DNA of 64,000 bases from Gordonia mangrovi (GCF_024734075.1 NZ_CP102850.1:1674001-1738000); one strand, 5' to 3'. Shown: positions 17,931-26,630, counted from the first letter of the stretch. Numbers and translations: made by a program. Notes: generated by a model not told the origin, from the sequence alone.

Positions 17931-18827
17931 TCAGATGTTGCCCGCGCACAGGTCCTCGGTGGTGAGCTCCGGGTCGGGCAGTTCTTCTTCGGTGAAGCCG
18001 AACTCACCGACGATGGACAGGTACTTCTCCGGGTCGGAGGTGATCTTCTCCAGTTCGGCGTTGTAGGCCTCGAGCAGTTCCTGGTTGTCGGTGCGGAATA
18101 CGGTGCCGCCCGCTCCGACCTGCGGCACCCCGTCGATGACCGCGACGAACGACGGCGTCACGTCGACCGGCGCGTCAGGGTTGTTGTTCTTCATCCAGTT
18201 GAGCGAAATGCCCGTCAGGGCGAATACGTCGGCCCGGCCGGAGGTGACCGCGTCCATGCCGTCCTGCGGGGTGGCGACCTGCATGTTGTCGATGTTGAGG
18301 CTCTCGGCGTAGTCGGACTCGATCGCACCGGTCATCGTCGCCAGCCGCGCGCCACTCTCGGCCACCGACTGCATGTCGGTGAGGTCCATCGGGTTGCCGG
18401 TGGGCACCATCAGTGCGGTGGTGTAGTTGAACTCGGGGTCGCTGAACGAGGCCTGCTCGCAGCGGTCGGGCAGAATGGACATGCCCGCGCTGACCACATC
18501 GAACCGGTTGGCCTGCAGCCCCGGGATGAGCGCGCCGAAGTCGGCATTGACGCCTTCGACGGTCTCGATTCCGAGGTTGCCGAAGATCTCCCGGTGCAGC
18601 GCCACCGTCGCGCCGGTCAGCTGCCCGTTCTCCTCGAACGAATAGGGCGCTTCACCTGCGAAACCAACAGTCACCACGCCCTCCTCCTGGAGCTGCTCCA
18701 GGAGGCTGGAATCGCCGCCGGAGTCGGTCGACGAACACGCCGCCAGAGTCGCGCCCACCAGGACTGCAGCCGCCGCAGTGCTGACGGACCGACGATGCAG
18801 AATTTTCTTCACCATAGACAATGCCAT
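17931..18827 (-). CDS. ehuB: ABC importer substrate-binding lipoprotein, EhuB-like
   Basis: A 298-residue solute-binding lipoprotein with lipobox TLAA-C followed by a Ser/Asp linker. The binding fold (SBP_bac_3) begins LLEQLQEEGVVTVGFAGEAP. The motifs ALIPGLQANRFDVVSAGMSILPDRCEQ and FSDPEF match ectoine/hydroxyectoine-binding EhuB. The ATG at 18827 is preferred over 18815 because GGAAGG lies 12 bases upstream. It is the first gene of the operon. No ectoine-degradation (eut) genes are nearby, so uptake may serve osmoprotection rather than catabolism, which is inference. Confidence 0.83.
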   Translation of the reverse strand: MALSMVKKILHRRSVSTAAAAVLVGATLAACSSTDSGGDSSLLEQLQEEGVVTVGFAGEAPYSFEENGQLTGATVALHREIFGNLGIETVEGVNADFGALIPGLQANRFDVVSAGMSILPDRCEQASFSDPEFNYTTALMVPTGNPMDLTDMQSVAESGARLATMTGAIESDYAESLNIDNMQVATPQDGMDAVTSGRADVFALTGISLNWMKNNNPDAPVDVTPSFVAVIDGVPQVGAGGTVFRTDNQELLEAYNAELEKITSDPEKYLSIVGEFGFTEEELPDPELTTEDLCAGNI

Positions 18828-18990
18828 GAACTTGCTCAGCCTTCCGGTAACAGCCAGGACGCACCCGCCGTATAGGCCAGAGTCCACGCTCCGGTCTTCC
18901 AACCGACGCCCAACTTCTCCGATTTGATCGCTTCGTTCGCCATGTGAACCTAACACGAGTCCACGGAAGCGCTCAGCACAGCTCGCAATA

Positions 18991-19015
18991 CGCGACGTAC
19001 CGACGAATCGTCGCG
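18991..19015. promoter_or_regulatory. Candidate operator upstream of ehuB
   Basis: CGCGACG (18991-18997) mirrors CGTCGCG (19009-19015), and inside it CGACGA-A-TCGTCG forms a second palindrome (19001-19013). The site is about 165 bp before ehuB in the divergent promoter region. A regulator for it is not present nearby. Confidence 0.4.
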
Positions 19016-19254
19016 GCAGCACAATGCAGTTCAGCACGCGACCGATGAAACCCCATGTCAGGAAAGTCATTCCGATCCGGTTTCTGCAACGAGTGCCGCG
19101 CAGAAGGGTCCGGCGCCGGCGGCGGAAGGTCTCGACACGATGCCTGCGTGCTGGTGGGACAGCGGTGGATCGAACCGCTCAACGGCGCGTCCGGCTCAGC
19201 CCCGTCCACCCGAACGCCGGCGGCGAGCAGGCCAGGTGGCCGCGGCGCTGCGGT

Positions 19255-19337
19255 CGCCGTATCCAGCTGCGGTCTCAGCGGGTGGGGCCGTCAACTATTG
19301 ACGGTGGCCATTCGTGATGCCGCAGCTGGATACGGCG
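19255..19337. repeat. Nested inverted repeat (18-bp arms, 83 bp total)
   Basis: The 18 bases at 19255-19272 are the exact reverse complement of 19320-19337. Within the 47-base loop, CCGTCAA (19288-19294) and TTGACGG (19298-19304) form a second perfect stem. It could be a structured RNA, a cruciform or a tiny MITE-like element. I see no clear target-site duplication. Confidence 0.85.
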
Positions 19338-19471
19338 CTGGTTGTCCACAGCCTGATCGTCGGCTCGACGATCCAGCCATGCCGTGGACCGAAGACCGAA
19401 CGCAGGTCAATACGGATTCCTTTGGCCCAAGTACCCGTCACTGAGCGCGACGGTTTGCCAGAATCTGGTCC

Positions 19472-20371
19472 GTGCAGATCGGGATGACCTTGCCGGTGAT
19501 GGAACCGGGACTGGACACGGACGTGTTACGTACCTGGGCCACCGAGATCGATCGTGGTCCCTTCGCGTCGGTGTGTTTCGGTGAGCGCATCGCCTTCGAC
19601 AACCCGGACACGCTCACCCTGTTGGGCGCGGTGGCCGCCTGGACCGAGCAGGTGCGTCTGGTGACGACGGTGGTGGTGCCGCAGCTACACGACCCGGTGA
19701 TGCTGGCCAAGGCCCTGGCCACCGGAGACATGCTGTGCGGCGGACGGCTGACCGTCGGCCTCGGGATCGGCGGGCGCCACGAGGACTACCGGGCGGTGGG
19801 CGCCGACACCGGCACCCAGACGATCCGCGGTCTGGCCGACCGGGTGGCGATCATGCGGCGAGTCTGGGCGGGCGAGAAGCTCACCGACTCGGTCCTGCCC
19901 GTCGGGCCGGCACCGTCGCAGCACGGAGGACCCGAGTTACATGTGGGTACCACCGGCCCCAAGACCATTCGAAGCGCCGCCGGATGGGCCGACGGTGTCG
20001 CCGGCGTGACCCTGGACCTGGACCTGGATCGACAGGCCGAACTGTTCGACATCGCGCGTCGCGCGTGGGCCGACGCCGGGCGGCGCCGTCCACATCTGGC
20101 GACCTCGTTCTGGTTCGCGCTCGGCACGGGTGACGGTCCACGCGAGCAGATCCACCGACACCTGCGCCACTACATGAACTGGATTCCGACCGAGTTCGTC
20201 GACGCCATGGCTCCTACCACAGGTTGGGCCGGCACCGAGGACGAGCTGGTCGAGACGCTTTGGCAATTCGCCGACATCGGCACCGACGAAGTGGTGCTCA
20301 TCCCGACCAGTTCCGACCCCGATCAACTTCGTCGGGCCGCAGCGGTGGTCGCCGATCCGATTGGCCGCTGA
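19472..20371 (+). CDS. LLM-class flavin-dependent oxidoreductase
   Basis: A 299-residue luciferase-like monooxygenase-fold enzyme. It starts MQIGMTLPVMEPG at a GTG, has the strand-end pattern LLGAVAAWTEQVRLVTTVVV and LGIGGRHEDYRAVG, and ends with a barrel strand (DEVVLIPTSSDPDQL). The family uses FMN or F420 to oxidise or reduce small molecules. Since fgd1 is encoded in this window, F420 is plausible as cofactor, but nothing here proves it. The substrate is unknown. It is convergent with a TetR gene through a long hairpin. Confidence 0.83.
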   Translation: MQIGMTLPVMEPGLDTDVLRTWATEIDRGPFASVCFGERIAFDNPDTLTLLGAVAAWTEQVRLVTTVVVPQLHDPVMLAKALATGDMLCGGRLTVGLGIGGRHEDYRAVGADTGTQTIRGLADRVAIMRRVWAGEKLTDSVLPVGPAPSQHGGPELHVGTTGPKTIRSAAGWADGVAGVTLDLDLDRQAELFDIARRAWADAGRRRPHLATSFWFALGTGDGPREQIHRHLRHYMNWIPTEFVDAMAPTTGWAGTEDELVETLWQFADIGTDEVVLIPTSSDPDQLRRAAAVVADPIGR

Positions 20372-20439
20372 CATCCACATGGGGAGCTGACAACCACGTG
20401 AGTTACAACCCCCGTGGTTGTCAGTTCTCCATGTGGATG
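20372..20439. terminator. Bidirectional hairpin terminator, 27-bp stem
   Basis: The 27 bases at 20372-20398 pair with 20413-20439 with 25 matches, around a 14-base loop. The hairpin starts immediately after the LLM stop codon and its right arm encodes the last residues of the convergent TetR protein (SSSIHMEN). It should stop transcription from both sides. Confidence 0.8.
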
Positions 20440-21143
20440 CTCGACGACGTCGCTGCCGAGCCCGGGTGACCGTCCCGGTCGGCGAGCGAGGCGTCCAACG
20501 CGAGTAGCTGCTCGGGCGAGACCTCACGCAACACCGCCAGCGTGGCGGTCACCGCGATCTCACAGGCGATGTCGATGTCGGCACGGTCGACGATCAATGC
20601 GCGATAGGCGACGTCGAGGCTGATGCCGATCAGGAGCGACGCGAGAGTGTCTGCGCTCGCATCGATCTCAGCCCCCCGGGCGGCATAGTTCTGCCGCAAC
20701 CGGGCGGCCACCCGTGGTTCGAGGGTCTTGTACAGCCGACGGCCGGGGTCCTCGGCCTCCTGTCGGTGACCGAGCAGCAGCCGCAAGCCCTCCGGATTGC
20801 TCCGCGCGAACTCGAATGTCGCCTCGACCGAGTGCCGCGCCCGAGCGCCGTAGGACCAATCGTCGCTTTCGGCATACGCCGCCGACATCCAGTCGGTGAA
20901 GTTGCCCAACTCCCGCTCGATCAGACGGTCGACGAGCGCGTCGCGCGACCCGAAGTGCGCGTAGAGCGTGACCCGGGTGGTGCCGCCGCGCTCGGCGATC
21001 ATGTCCATCGTCGAACGCTCGACACCGAACTCAGAGATCACTGCGCGCGCGGCGTCGAGCAGTTGATCGTCGGTGGGACGGTTACGCGTGTTGCGCGGTC
21101 GCGAACGACGGCGCGGTGCGCCCGCTCGCCCGGACTTCGTCAC
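20421..21143 (-). CDS. TetR-family regulator
   Basis: A 240-residue TetR protein. After a 25-residue Arg-rich tail the HTH reads DQLLDAARAVISEFGVERSTMDMIAERGGTTRVTLYAHFGSRDAL, about residues 26-70. The C-terminal two-thirds is a helical ligand-binding domain. The start is a GTG at 21143. It lies 70 bp after livF on the same strand and may be the last gene of the liv operon or its local regulator. The ligand is unknown. Confidence 0.85.
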   Translation of the reverse strand: MTKSGRAGAPRRRSRPRNTRNRPTDDQLLDAARAVISEFGVERSTMDMIAERGGTTRVTLYAHFGSRDALVDRLIERELGNFTDWMSAAYAESDDWSYGARARHSVEATFEFARSNPEGLRLLLGHRQEAEDPGRRLYKTLEPRVAARLRQNYAARGAEIDASADTLASLLIGISLDVAYRALIVDRADIDIACEIAVTATLAVLREVSPEQLLALDASLADRDGHPGSAATSSSIHMEN

Positions 21144-21212
21144 AGTGGGCTCCTGATATCGCCTCGTGGTCCGGGTGGCCAGACCGATGTGGACTCCATG
21201 CCCCCCGACACC

Positions 21213-21983
21213 TCAGTCGGGAGCGTCCTCGCCACCCAACCGACCGAAATAAGCGGCCTCGACCTTATCGCGGCTACCGCGCAGGTCACTGGCCGAGCCC
21301 CCGAGCGCAACCCTGCCGTGGTGCATCACGATGGCCGAGTCGGCGATGCCCAGCGCCAGATCGATGTGCTGTTCGACCAGCACCACCGCCATGTTCCGTT
21401 CGTCGGCGATGCTGCGCAGCCGCGGCAGCAGATCCTGGACCGCCACCGGCGACAGCCCCAGGCTCAACTCGTCGATGAGCAACACCGAGGGCCGGGTCAA
21501 CAGCGCCTTCGCCAAGGCCAGCATCTGCTGCTCACCGCCGGACAGGTTGCCGCAGCGACGGCCGCGCAGTGTCTGCAGTTTGGGGAAGTACTCGTAGACC
21601 ACATCCACCGGCGGCCCACCCTTGCGTCGGGCCAACCGCAGGTTGTCGGTCACGGACAGCCGGTGGAACAAGCCCCGGTTGTCGGGCACCAGCGTCACCC
21701 CGCGCCGCGCGTTGCGCTCGACACGTTGGTCAATCGGTTCGCCGAGCGCGGTGATCTGACCGGACATCAGTGGGAGCGCACCCACCGCCGACAACAGCGT
21801 TGTGGTCTTGCCGGCCCCGTTGGGCCCCAGCATCGCGAGGATCTCGCCGGGCCGGACCTCGAGGCTCAGGTCACGAACCGCGGGCACCCCGTAGTGGCCG
21901 ACGGTGACCCGATCGAACGACAGGACGGGGGTGGCGGCGGCAGAGTCAGCGACCGCACCGTCGGCGACTGTCGGTGTCGTCAT
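21213..21983 (-). CDS. livF: Branched-chain-type ABC importer ATPase LivF
   Basis: A 256-residue HAAT-family ABC ATPase. It has Walker A GPNGAGKTT, signature LSGGEQQML, Walker B VLLIDELSLGLSP and the LivF hallmark VVLVEQHIDLALGIADSAIVMHHGRV. Its start overlaps the stop of the LivG gene (ATGA). Substrate could be branched-chain amino acids, amides or urea, and the binding protein does not settle this. Confidence 0.87.
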   Translation of the reverse strand: MTTPTVADGAVADSAAATPVLSFDRVTVGHYGVPAVRDLSLEVRPGEILAMLGPNGAGKTTTLLSAVGALPLMSGQITALGEPIDQRVERNARRGVTLVPDNRGLFHRLSVTDNLRLARRKGGPPVDVVYEYFPKLQTLRGRRCGNLSGGEQQMLALAKALLTRPSVLLIDELSLGLSPVAVQDLLPRLRSIADERNMAVVLVEQHIDLALGIADSAIVMHHGRVALGGSASDLRGSRDKVEAAYFGRLGGEDAPD

Positions 21984-22891
21984 CGTGTCTCCTCTGTGGC
22001 GGTCGATTCTGTGGCGGTCGACTCCGTCGTGGTCGATTCTGTGGCGGTCGATTCTGTGGCGGTCGATTCGCCGGATGCCTGCCCGTCAGTGGGGGTGTCC
22101 GGCTCGGCCTCGACCTCAGCGCTGCCGAGGTAGGCAGCGACCACGGCCGGGTCGCGCGTGACCTCCGCAGGGGAGCCGGCCGCGATCACGCGCCCGAAAT
22201 CGAGGACATAGAGCCGGTCACAGACGTCGAGCACCAGGGACATGTCGTGGTCGATGAGCAGGATGCCCACCCCCGTGGCGGCGATCCGGCGCAGCTCACC
22301 ACCGAACTCACGACTCTCGTGGGTGTCGAGACCGGCCGCCGGCTCGTCGAGAAGAACCAGCCCGGTGTCACCGACGAGCGCACGTGCGACACCCACCAGC
22401 TTCTGCTGTCCCAGGGTCAGCTCGTCGGGTCGCCGATCGGCGACGTCGGTCAGACCGACGACGTCGAGAGCCTTCTCGACCACCCCGGCGGGCGGACGGG
22501 AACCGTTGATCACATCAGCGACCATCGCGCGCAGTCCGACGGGTTGCACCGCGACCGCCAGATTCTGGGCGACGGTCAGGTCGGAGAACAGCTCACCGGC
22601 CTGCCAGGTGCGGGCCATGCCCGCTCGACGCCGACGATGGGGACCGGAGCGGTCGATACGCCGGCCGGAGAGGATCACCTCACCGCTGGACCGGGCGAAT
22701 CCGGTGACCGCGTCGACGAAGGTCGTCTTGCCGGCGCCGTTGGGGCCGATCAGCCCGACGATCTCCCCCGCCCCGACGGTGAGGTCGATGTCGGCGTTGG
22801 CCGTCACGCCGCCGTAGTGGACCGACAGTCCGCGGGTGCGCAGCAGCGGTTCGGCTTCGGGCGCAACCGCAGTTGTGGCATGTTCAGGCAT
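21980..22891 (-). CDS. livG: Branched-chain-type ABC importer ATPase LivG
   Basis: A 303-residue ABC ATPase with Walker A GPNGAGKTT, signature LTLGQQKLVG (divergent from LSGGQ), Walker B LVLLDEPAAGLD and H-loop LIDHDMSLV. The start at 22891 overlaps the permease stop by 8 bp. The C-terminal 35 residues are a low-complexity Thr/Glu/Ser/Ala tail made of ESTAT repeats, which is not part of the usual fold. Confidence 0.86.
   Translation of the reverse strand: MPEHATTAVAPEAEPLLRTRGLSVHYGGVTANADIDLTVGAGEIVGLIGPNGAGKTTFVDAVTGFARSSGEVILSGRRIDRSGPHRRRRAGMARTWQAGELFSDLTVAQNLAVAVQPVGLRAMVADVINGSRPPAGVVEKALDVVGLTDVADRRPDELTLGQQKLVGVARALVGDTGLVLLDEPAAGLDTHESREFGGELRRIAATGVGILLIDHDMSLVLDVCDRLYVLDFGRVIAAGSPAEVTRDPAVVAAYLGSAEVEAEPDTPTDGQASGESTATESTATESTTTESTATESTATEETR
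21994..22069. repeat. 15-bp tandem repeat in the 3' end of livG
   Basis: About five copies of a 15-base unit (GTGGCGGTCGATTCT and variants) encode the ESTAT-type C-terminal tail of LivG. One copy is shifted toward TTTES. The number is likely to vary between strains. Confidence 0.85.
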
Positions 22892-24914
22892 GAAGTCCTG
22901 CCTTCGAGGTCGTAGGGGTGACCAGCGACGCGGTCGATCCACCGCCGTCACCGTCGTCGACGGCAGTACTCGCGTGGTGACGCCGGGCCCGCAGCTTGTC
23001 GCCGAGTTCGGTGAACGCACCGGCCATTCCCACCGGGTTGAGGATTGCCGCCAGCAACAGTCCGGCCGCGGCGATGATCTCGTAGTACTCGCCGAGCGCG
23101 AGCGTCTGGTTCAGGAAGACGTAGCCGACCCCCAGCGGTCCGACAATGCCGGCGATGAATGCGCCCGATACGGACGTGATGCCGCCGACATAGGTCATGG
23201 CGAGCAGGATCAGACCGACCATCACCGTGAACGAACCCGCCGACAGCTGGCCGCGACTGTAGCCGATCAGACATCCACCGACGCCGGCGAGGAATGCCGA
23301 GAGCGCGAACCCCAGCAGCTTGGTGGCCGAGACGTTGATCCCGACCGCGGCTGCGGCCCGTTCGTTGGACCGCACGGCCAGGAAGGCACGTCCGGTGGAC
23401 CCCGCCATCAGACGCATCACACAGAGGGTGGCGATGGTGACCACCACGAGGACCATCAGCGAGAACCTCAGGGTCACCAGGTTGGTGCCGTCGCGAACAC
23501 CGAGATCGATTCCGAACAGTGTCGGGTCGGTGATCAGATTGCCCTCATATGCGGTGATGCCCGGATTGTTGAACACGAACCCCTGGATGGCGATCGCTGC
23601 GGCCAGGGTGACCACTGCGAGTTGGGCACCGCGGATGCGCAATGCGGGCACACCCACCATGATGCCGAGTCCGGTGGCGATCAATGCTGCGAACAGGATG
23701 CTGAACGGGAAGGGCACACTCCAATTCGTGGTCAACTTCGACAACGCGAAACCAGCGGCACCCGCAAAGGCCATGGAAGCCAACGAGATCTGGCCCAGGT
23801 ATCCGGTGAGCAACACCAGGGAGAGGGCAATCAGCGACAAGATCACCGACGTGACGACGCCGTAGCGCCACGTTCCTTCGGTCAGCAGGATGACACCCGT
23901 GACGACGGCCAGCACGGCGATCGTCGGAATGGGGCGGATGCGCGGGATGCGGACGGCCGGCATCTTCACCTCGCCCAGTGAACCCCGCGACGGGATACGC
24001 CCGCCCATCAGGAACAACGCAATGACGATGAGGACGAACGGGACTGCATCGCCCAGACCCGCCTGCGCCCAATCGGGCCACCAGTCCTTGGTGGTGAGCC
24101 AGGTGATGACCGCTTGGAATGCGCCGAGGAAAAGGCCACCCGCACAGGCGACTCCAAAGGAGGTAAGTCGGCCGAGCAACGCGACTGCGAGCGCCGGGAT
24201 CACGTAGAAGGTGTAACTGGTGACACTCAGTCCGATGGTGAATGCAGCCAGAATCGCGATCAAACCTGTTGCGGCGCCAGTGATCACCCAGACAACGGCG
24301 GCGAGCCGGTCAGGCGAGTAGCCGACGAGCCGCGCGGCGAGTTCGTCCTCGGCGCCGGCGCGCGTCGCCACGCCGAGACGAGTCAGCCGGAAGTACGCCC
24401 AGAACAGCGCGGCGATCGCGACGGCGATGCCGGCGAGGATCAGATCGGAGACGTTGACGACGGCGCCGGCGAACTCGATCGTGTCGGCGGGCAGGATACG
24501 CATGGCCAGCAGATCCTCGGTGTCGAACCGAAGATGCACGAGGGCCTGGACGAACAGCATCAGGCCGACCGACGCCACGACCTGGGCCAGCACCGGCGCG
24601 TGTCGCAACGGGCGAAAGACCAGGTAATGCGCGACGATCGCCCACAGCACGGCCGAGAGCACCCCGATGAAGATCGCCGGGCCCATCGAGACCGGGTCGT
24701 CGGCGCTGCCGATGGGGATGTGACCGATCGGGAGGATCAGGTCTCCTTCGGAACGCAGCGCGGCAACGGCGTAGACCGCCCACAGCCCGAGGGTGCCCTG
24801 CGCGAAGTTGATGACACCGGTGGCGGCGTACACGCCGACCAGCGACGATGCGAGAACGGCGTACACCGCACCGGTCGAGAGACCGAGAAAGACGAACTGC
24901 AGGAATTGCCCCAT
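22884..24914 (-). CDS. Fused LivH-LivM ABC permease
   Basis: A 676-residue fusion of the two HAAT permeases. The LivH half starts MGQFLQFVFLGLSTGAVYAVLA with GVINFAQGTLG near residue 45. The LivM half begins around residue 320, with LVLLTGYLGQISLASMAFAG, and ends VGGITSVSGAFIAGIVG. The ATG at 24914 was chosen over an in-frame TTG at 24962 because it opens the first membrane helix. It overlaps livG and follows livK. Fusion ensures equal amounts of both half-permeases. Confidence 0.86.
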   Translation of the reverse strand: MGQFLQFVFLGLSTGAVYAVLASSLVGVYAATGVINFAQGTLGLWAVYAVAALRSEGDLILPIGHIPIGSADDPVSMGPAIFIGVLSAVLWAIVAHYLVFRPLRHAPVLAQVVASVGLMLFVQALVHLRFDTEDLLAMRILPADTIEFAGAVVNVSDLILAGIAVAIAALFWAYFRLTRLGVATRAGAEDELAARLVGYSPDRLAAVVWVITGAATGLIAILAAFTIGLSVTSYTFYVIPALAVALLGRLTSFGVACAGGLFLGAFQAVITWLTTKDWWPDWAQAGLGDAVPFVLIVIALFLMGGRIPSRGSLGEVKMPAVRIPRIRPIPTIAVLAVVTGVILLTEGTWRYGVVTSVILSLIALSLVLLTGYLGQISLASMAFAGAAGFALSKLTTNWSVPFPFSILFAALIATGLGIMVGVPALRIRGAQLAVVTLAAAIAIQGFVFNNPGITAYEGNLITDPTLFGIDLGVRDGTNLVTLRFSLMVLVVVTIATLCVMRLMAGSTGRAFLAVRSNERAAAAVGINVSATKLLGFALSAFLAGVGGCLIGYSRGQLSAGSFTVMVGLILLAMTYVGGITSVSGAFIAGIVGPLGVGYVFLNQTLALGEYYEIIAAAGLLLAAILNPVGMAGAFTELGDKLRARRHHASTAVDDGDGGGSTASLVTPTTSKAGLHA

Positions 24915-24967
24915 AACCGAACCTATCGATCGCTGCGCCCGCGAAGCGCGTGGTGATGACAAAGGGT

Positions 24968-25033
24968 GGGTCGGGGGGGGGGGGGGGGCGCCGGGGGGGG
25001 GGGGGGGGGCCCCCCCGCCCCCCCCCCCGACCC
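24968..25033. terminator. G/C homopolymer hairpin between livK and livHM
   Basis: GGGTC plus a run of 16 G (24973-24988), then a run of 17 G (24993-25009), then runs of 7 and 11 C, ending GACCC. The outer parts are complementary (24968-24983 with 25018-25033). A hairpin after a binding-protein gene usually stabilises or partly ends the transcript. The exact run lengths may be an assembly estimate. Confidence 0.6.
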
Positions 25034-25046
25034 GGTGTGAGAGGGC

Positions 25047-26312
25047 TCAGATGGCGCCCGGGATCATCGCGAGGACCTCCGGGTTCGGCGTGATGTAGCC
25101 ACCACCGACCGGTTCGGTCGTGTTGTCACCGGTGACCTCGAACAGCAGCATCTCGGTGGTGCAGTTCGGGGTCGTCTCCTTGCCACAGGTCAGCGTCGGA
25201 CCGGCGAAGCTCTGGAAGTCGGTGAGCCCCTTCAACCCGGCCAGGACACTCGGCCCGGTGAAGTCGGTGACGCCGGCCGTGTTCAGTCCGTTCACGAAGT
25301 CGACGAGTGTCGCGAACATCCCGTAGGCGTAGAAGCCGCCGCTGCCCCCGGCCTCGTCGACGTACTGCTCGGAGATCTGCACGTTTTCCTTGACCTCTTG
25401 CGGCGCCGAGTCGAGCGCCGGCGGCTGCCAGATCGGCGAGTACGTCTGCGCGCCCACGGCCTGGGCACCCATGGTCTCGATGAACTCGGTGCACGCAGCC
25501 ATGAACATCGTGCCCTGGTAGCCGACCGACCGCAGCGACTGCGACAGCTTGGTGCAGTTGTTCTCGTTCGCCGACGTCATCAGGCCGGCAGCCGCGGGGT
25601 CTCCGTCGGCGAGCGTGGTGGCCAGCGCGGTGTAGTTGGGTCCGGCCGGCGGGTAATACACACCGTTCACATCGATCTGGAGTTGCTGCCCCAACGGCAC
25701 CATCAGGGTGTCGAACACCTGGTGTGCCTGCGGGAGGTCGGCATTCGCGAGAGTCAACGACTCCTTCTCGGCCGCCTTCAGCGACTGCATGAATCCGACG
25801 AGGAACGCGGCCGCGGGCGGACCGAAATACACCCGGTTGGCCGCCTCGGCACCGGTCGCCGTGTTGAACGGGATCTGGCCGACCATCGGGATACCGGCCG
25901 AGGTGAGAATCGGCATCGCTGCCTGGGATTCGGAGTTGTAGCCGTCGATCGCGGCGACGACACCTGCCTGGACGAACTGGTTCGCGCACGAGATCGTGGA
26001 CTCCGGCGCGGTCTGGTCGATCCCGCAGTCGATGACCTCGATGGGCCGACCGTCGATCCCGCCGATCTGGTTGTTGATGTATTCGACGGCGGCGTCCTTG
26101 CCGGTGGTCACACCCGGCTGGGTGCCGGGCCCCTGCGAGGGATTGAACAGACCGACGCGGATCGGGTCGCCGGTCGCCGCGACGCCGCTCCCCTCGGCGG
26201 CACCGCCGCTGCCGTCGGAGCCGCTGTCATCGTCACTGCTGCACGAGACAACGGAGAATACACACGCCGCTGCCACGGCGGCCGCGAAGACGCGGCCAGT
26301 TCTCCTACGCAT
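25047..26312 (-). CDS. livK: Branched-chain-type ABC importer binding lipoprotein
   Basis: A 421-residue periplasmic-binding-type lipoprotein. The signal peptide ends VVS-C, followed by an acidic Ser/Gly linker. The peripla_BP_6 fold starts IRVGLFNPSQGPGTQPGVTTGKDAAVEYINNQIGG. Several paired cysteines (IDC...ISC, NNC...AAC, LTC...PNC) suggest disulfides. The ATG at 26312 has AAAGG nine bases upstream; a GTG six bases earlier is possible. It heads the livK-livHM-livG-livF operon. The ligand is not identifiable. Confidence 0.86.
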   Translation of the reverse strand: MRRRTGRVFAAAVAAACVFSVVSCSSDDDSGSDGSGGAAEGSGVAATGDPIRVGLFNPSQGPGTQPGVTTGKDAAVEYINNQIGGIDGRPIEVIDCGIDQTAPESTISCANQFVQAGVVAAIDGYNSESQAAMPILTSAGIPMVGQIPFNTATGAEAANRVYFGPPAAAFLVGFMQSLKAAEKESLTLANADLPQAHQVFDTLMVPLGQQLQIDVNGVYYPPAGPNYTALATTLADGDPAAAGLMTSANENNCTKLSQSLRSVGYQGTMFMAACTEFIETMGAQAVGAQTYSPIWQPPALDSAPQEVKENVQISEQYVDEAGGSGGFYAYGMFATLVDFVNGLNTAGVTDFTGPSVLAGLKGLTDFQSFAGPTLTCGKETTPNCTTEMLLFEVTGDNTTEPVGGGYITPNPEVLAMIPGAI

Positions 26313-26630
26313 ACTCACATGCCTTTCCCGCCGGTTCCGGGCACGACTGTTCGACCCGGTAGGGCTTCGAGTTCCAGGGTTGAGCGCCGCACCGCCGGCG
26401 GCGGTCCGGGGGCCCGGTCCGATTGTGTGATTTGGGCCACTGGCAAAGTAGCGTGTGCCTTACAGCCGTGTCAAGCTGTTTCACGAAGTCAAAGTGACTG
26501 TGCGCGAATGTGACCGCGACGAACCAGTTGGGTCATGCGTCCAGAAATGCGCACCACCGGACGCATCATGACAATAGGTATCGTCACATTTCGGACATGG
26601 GTGACGTCGGGCGACGACGCCGGACACCGA
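26313..26630. other. Intergenic region before livK and after DHA2 pump
   Basis: Both neighbours are on the minus strand. The part near livK holds the TTGACA/TACTTT promoter. The part near 26500-26620 shows no gene or strong hairpin that I can support. Confidence 0.5.
26445..26474 (-). promoter_or_regulatory. Sigma-70-type promoter of the liv operon
   Basis: On the minus strand TTGACA (complement of 26469-26474) and TACTTT (complement of 26445-26450) are 18 bases apart. Transcription would start near 26438, giving a 5' leader of about 125 bases before livK. Confidence 0.6.

Larger units (their letters stand above)
18828..19471. other. Long divergent intergenic region ehuB / LLM gene
   Basis: These 644 bp hold no gene I can support. 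Reading frames across them lack recognisable protein pattern. Near ehuB there is an overlapping pair of inverted repeats at 18991-19015, a candidate operator. At 19255-19337 there is a nested inverted repeat. Promoters for both flanking genes must lie here. Confidence 0.6.

Noticed and set aside
19150-19200. tRNA-like GGATCGAACC stretch
   Set aside because: No cloverleaf can be formed around it: acceptor, D and anticodon stems are missing.
19055-19444. Open frame of about 129 residues in the ehuB/LLM gap
   Set aside because: Low-complexity sequence of Gly, Arg, Ser and Pro, no ribosome site, and it runs through the nested inverted repeat.
24915-24962. TTG start for the fused LivH-LivM permease
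   Set aside because: The extra 16 residues are polar and the ATG at 24914 opens the first membrane helix.
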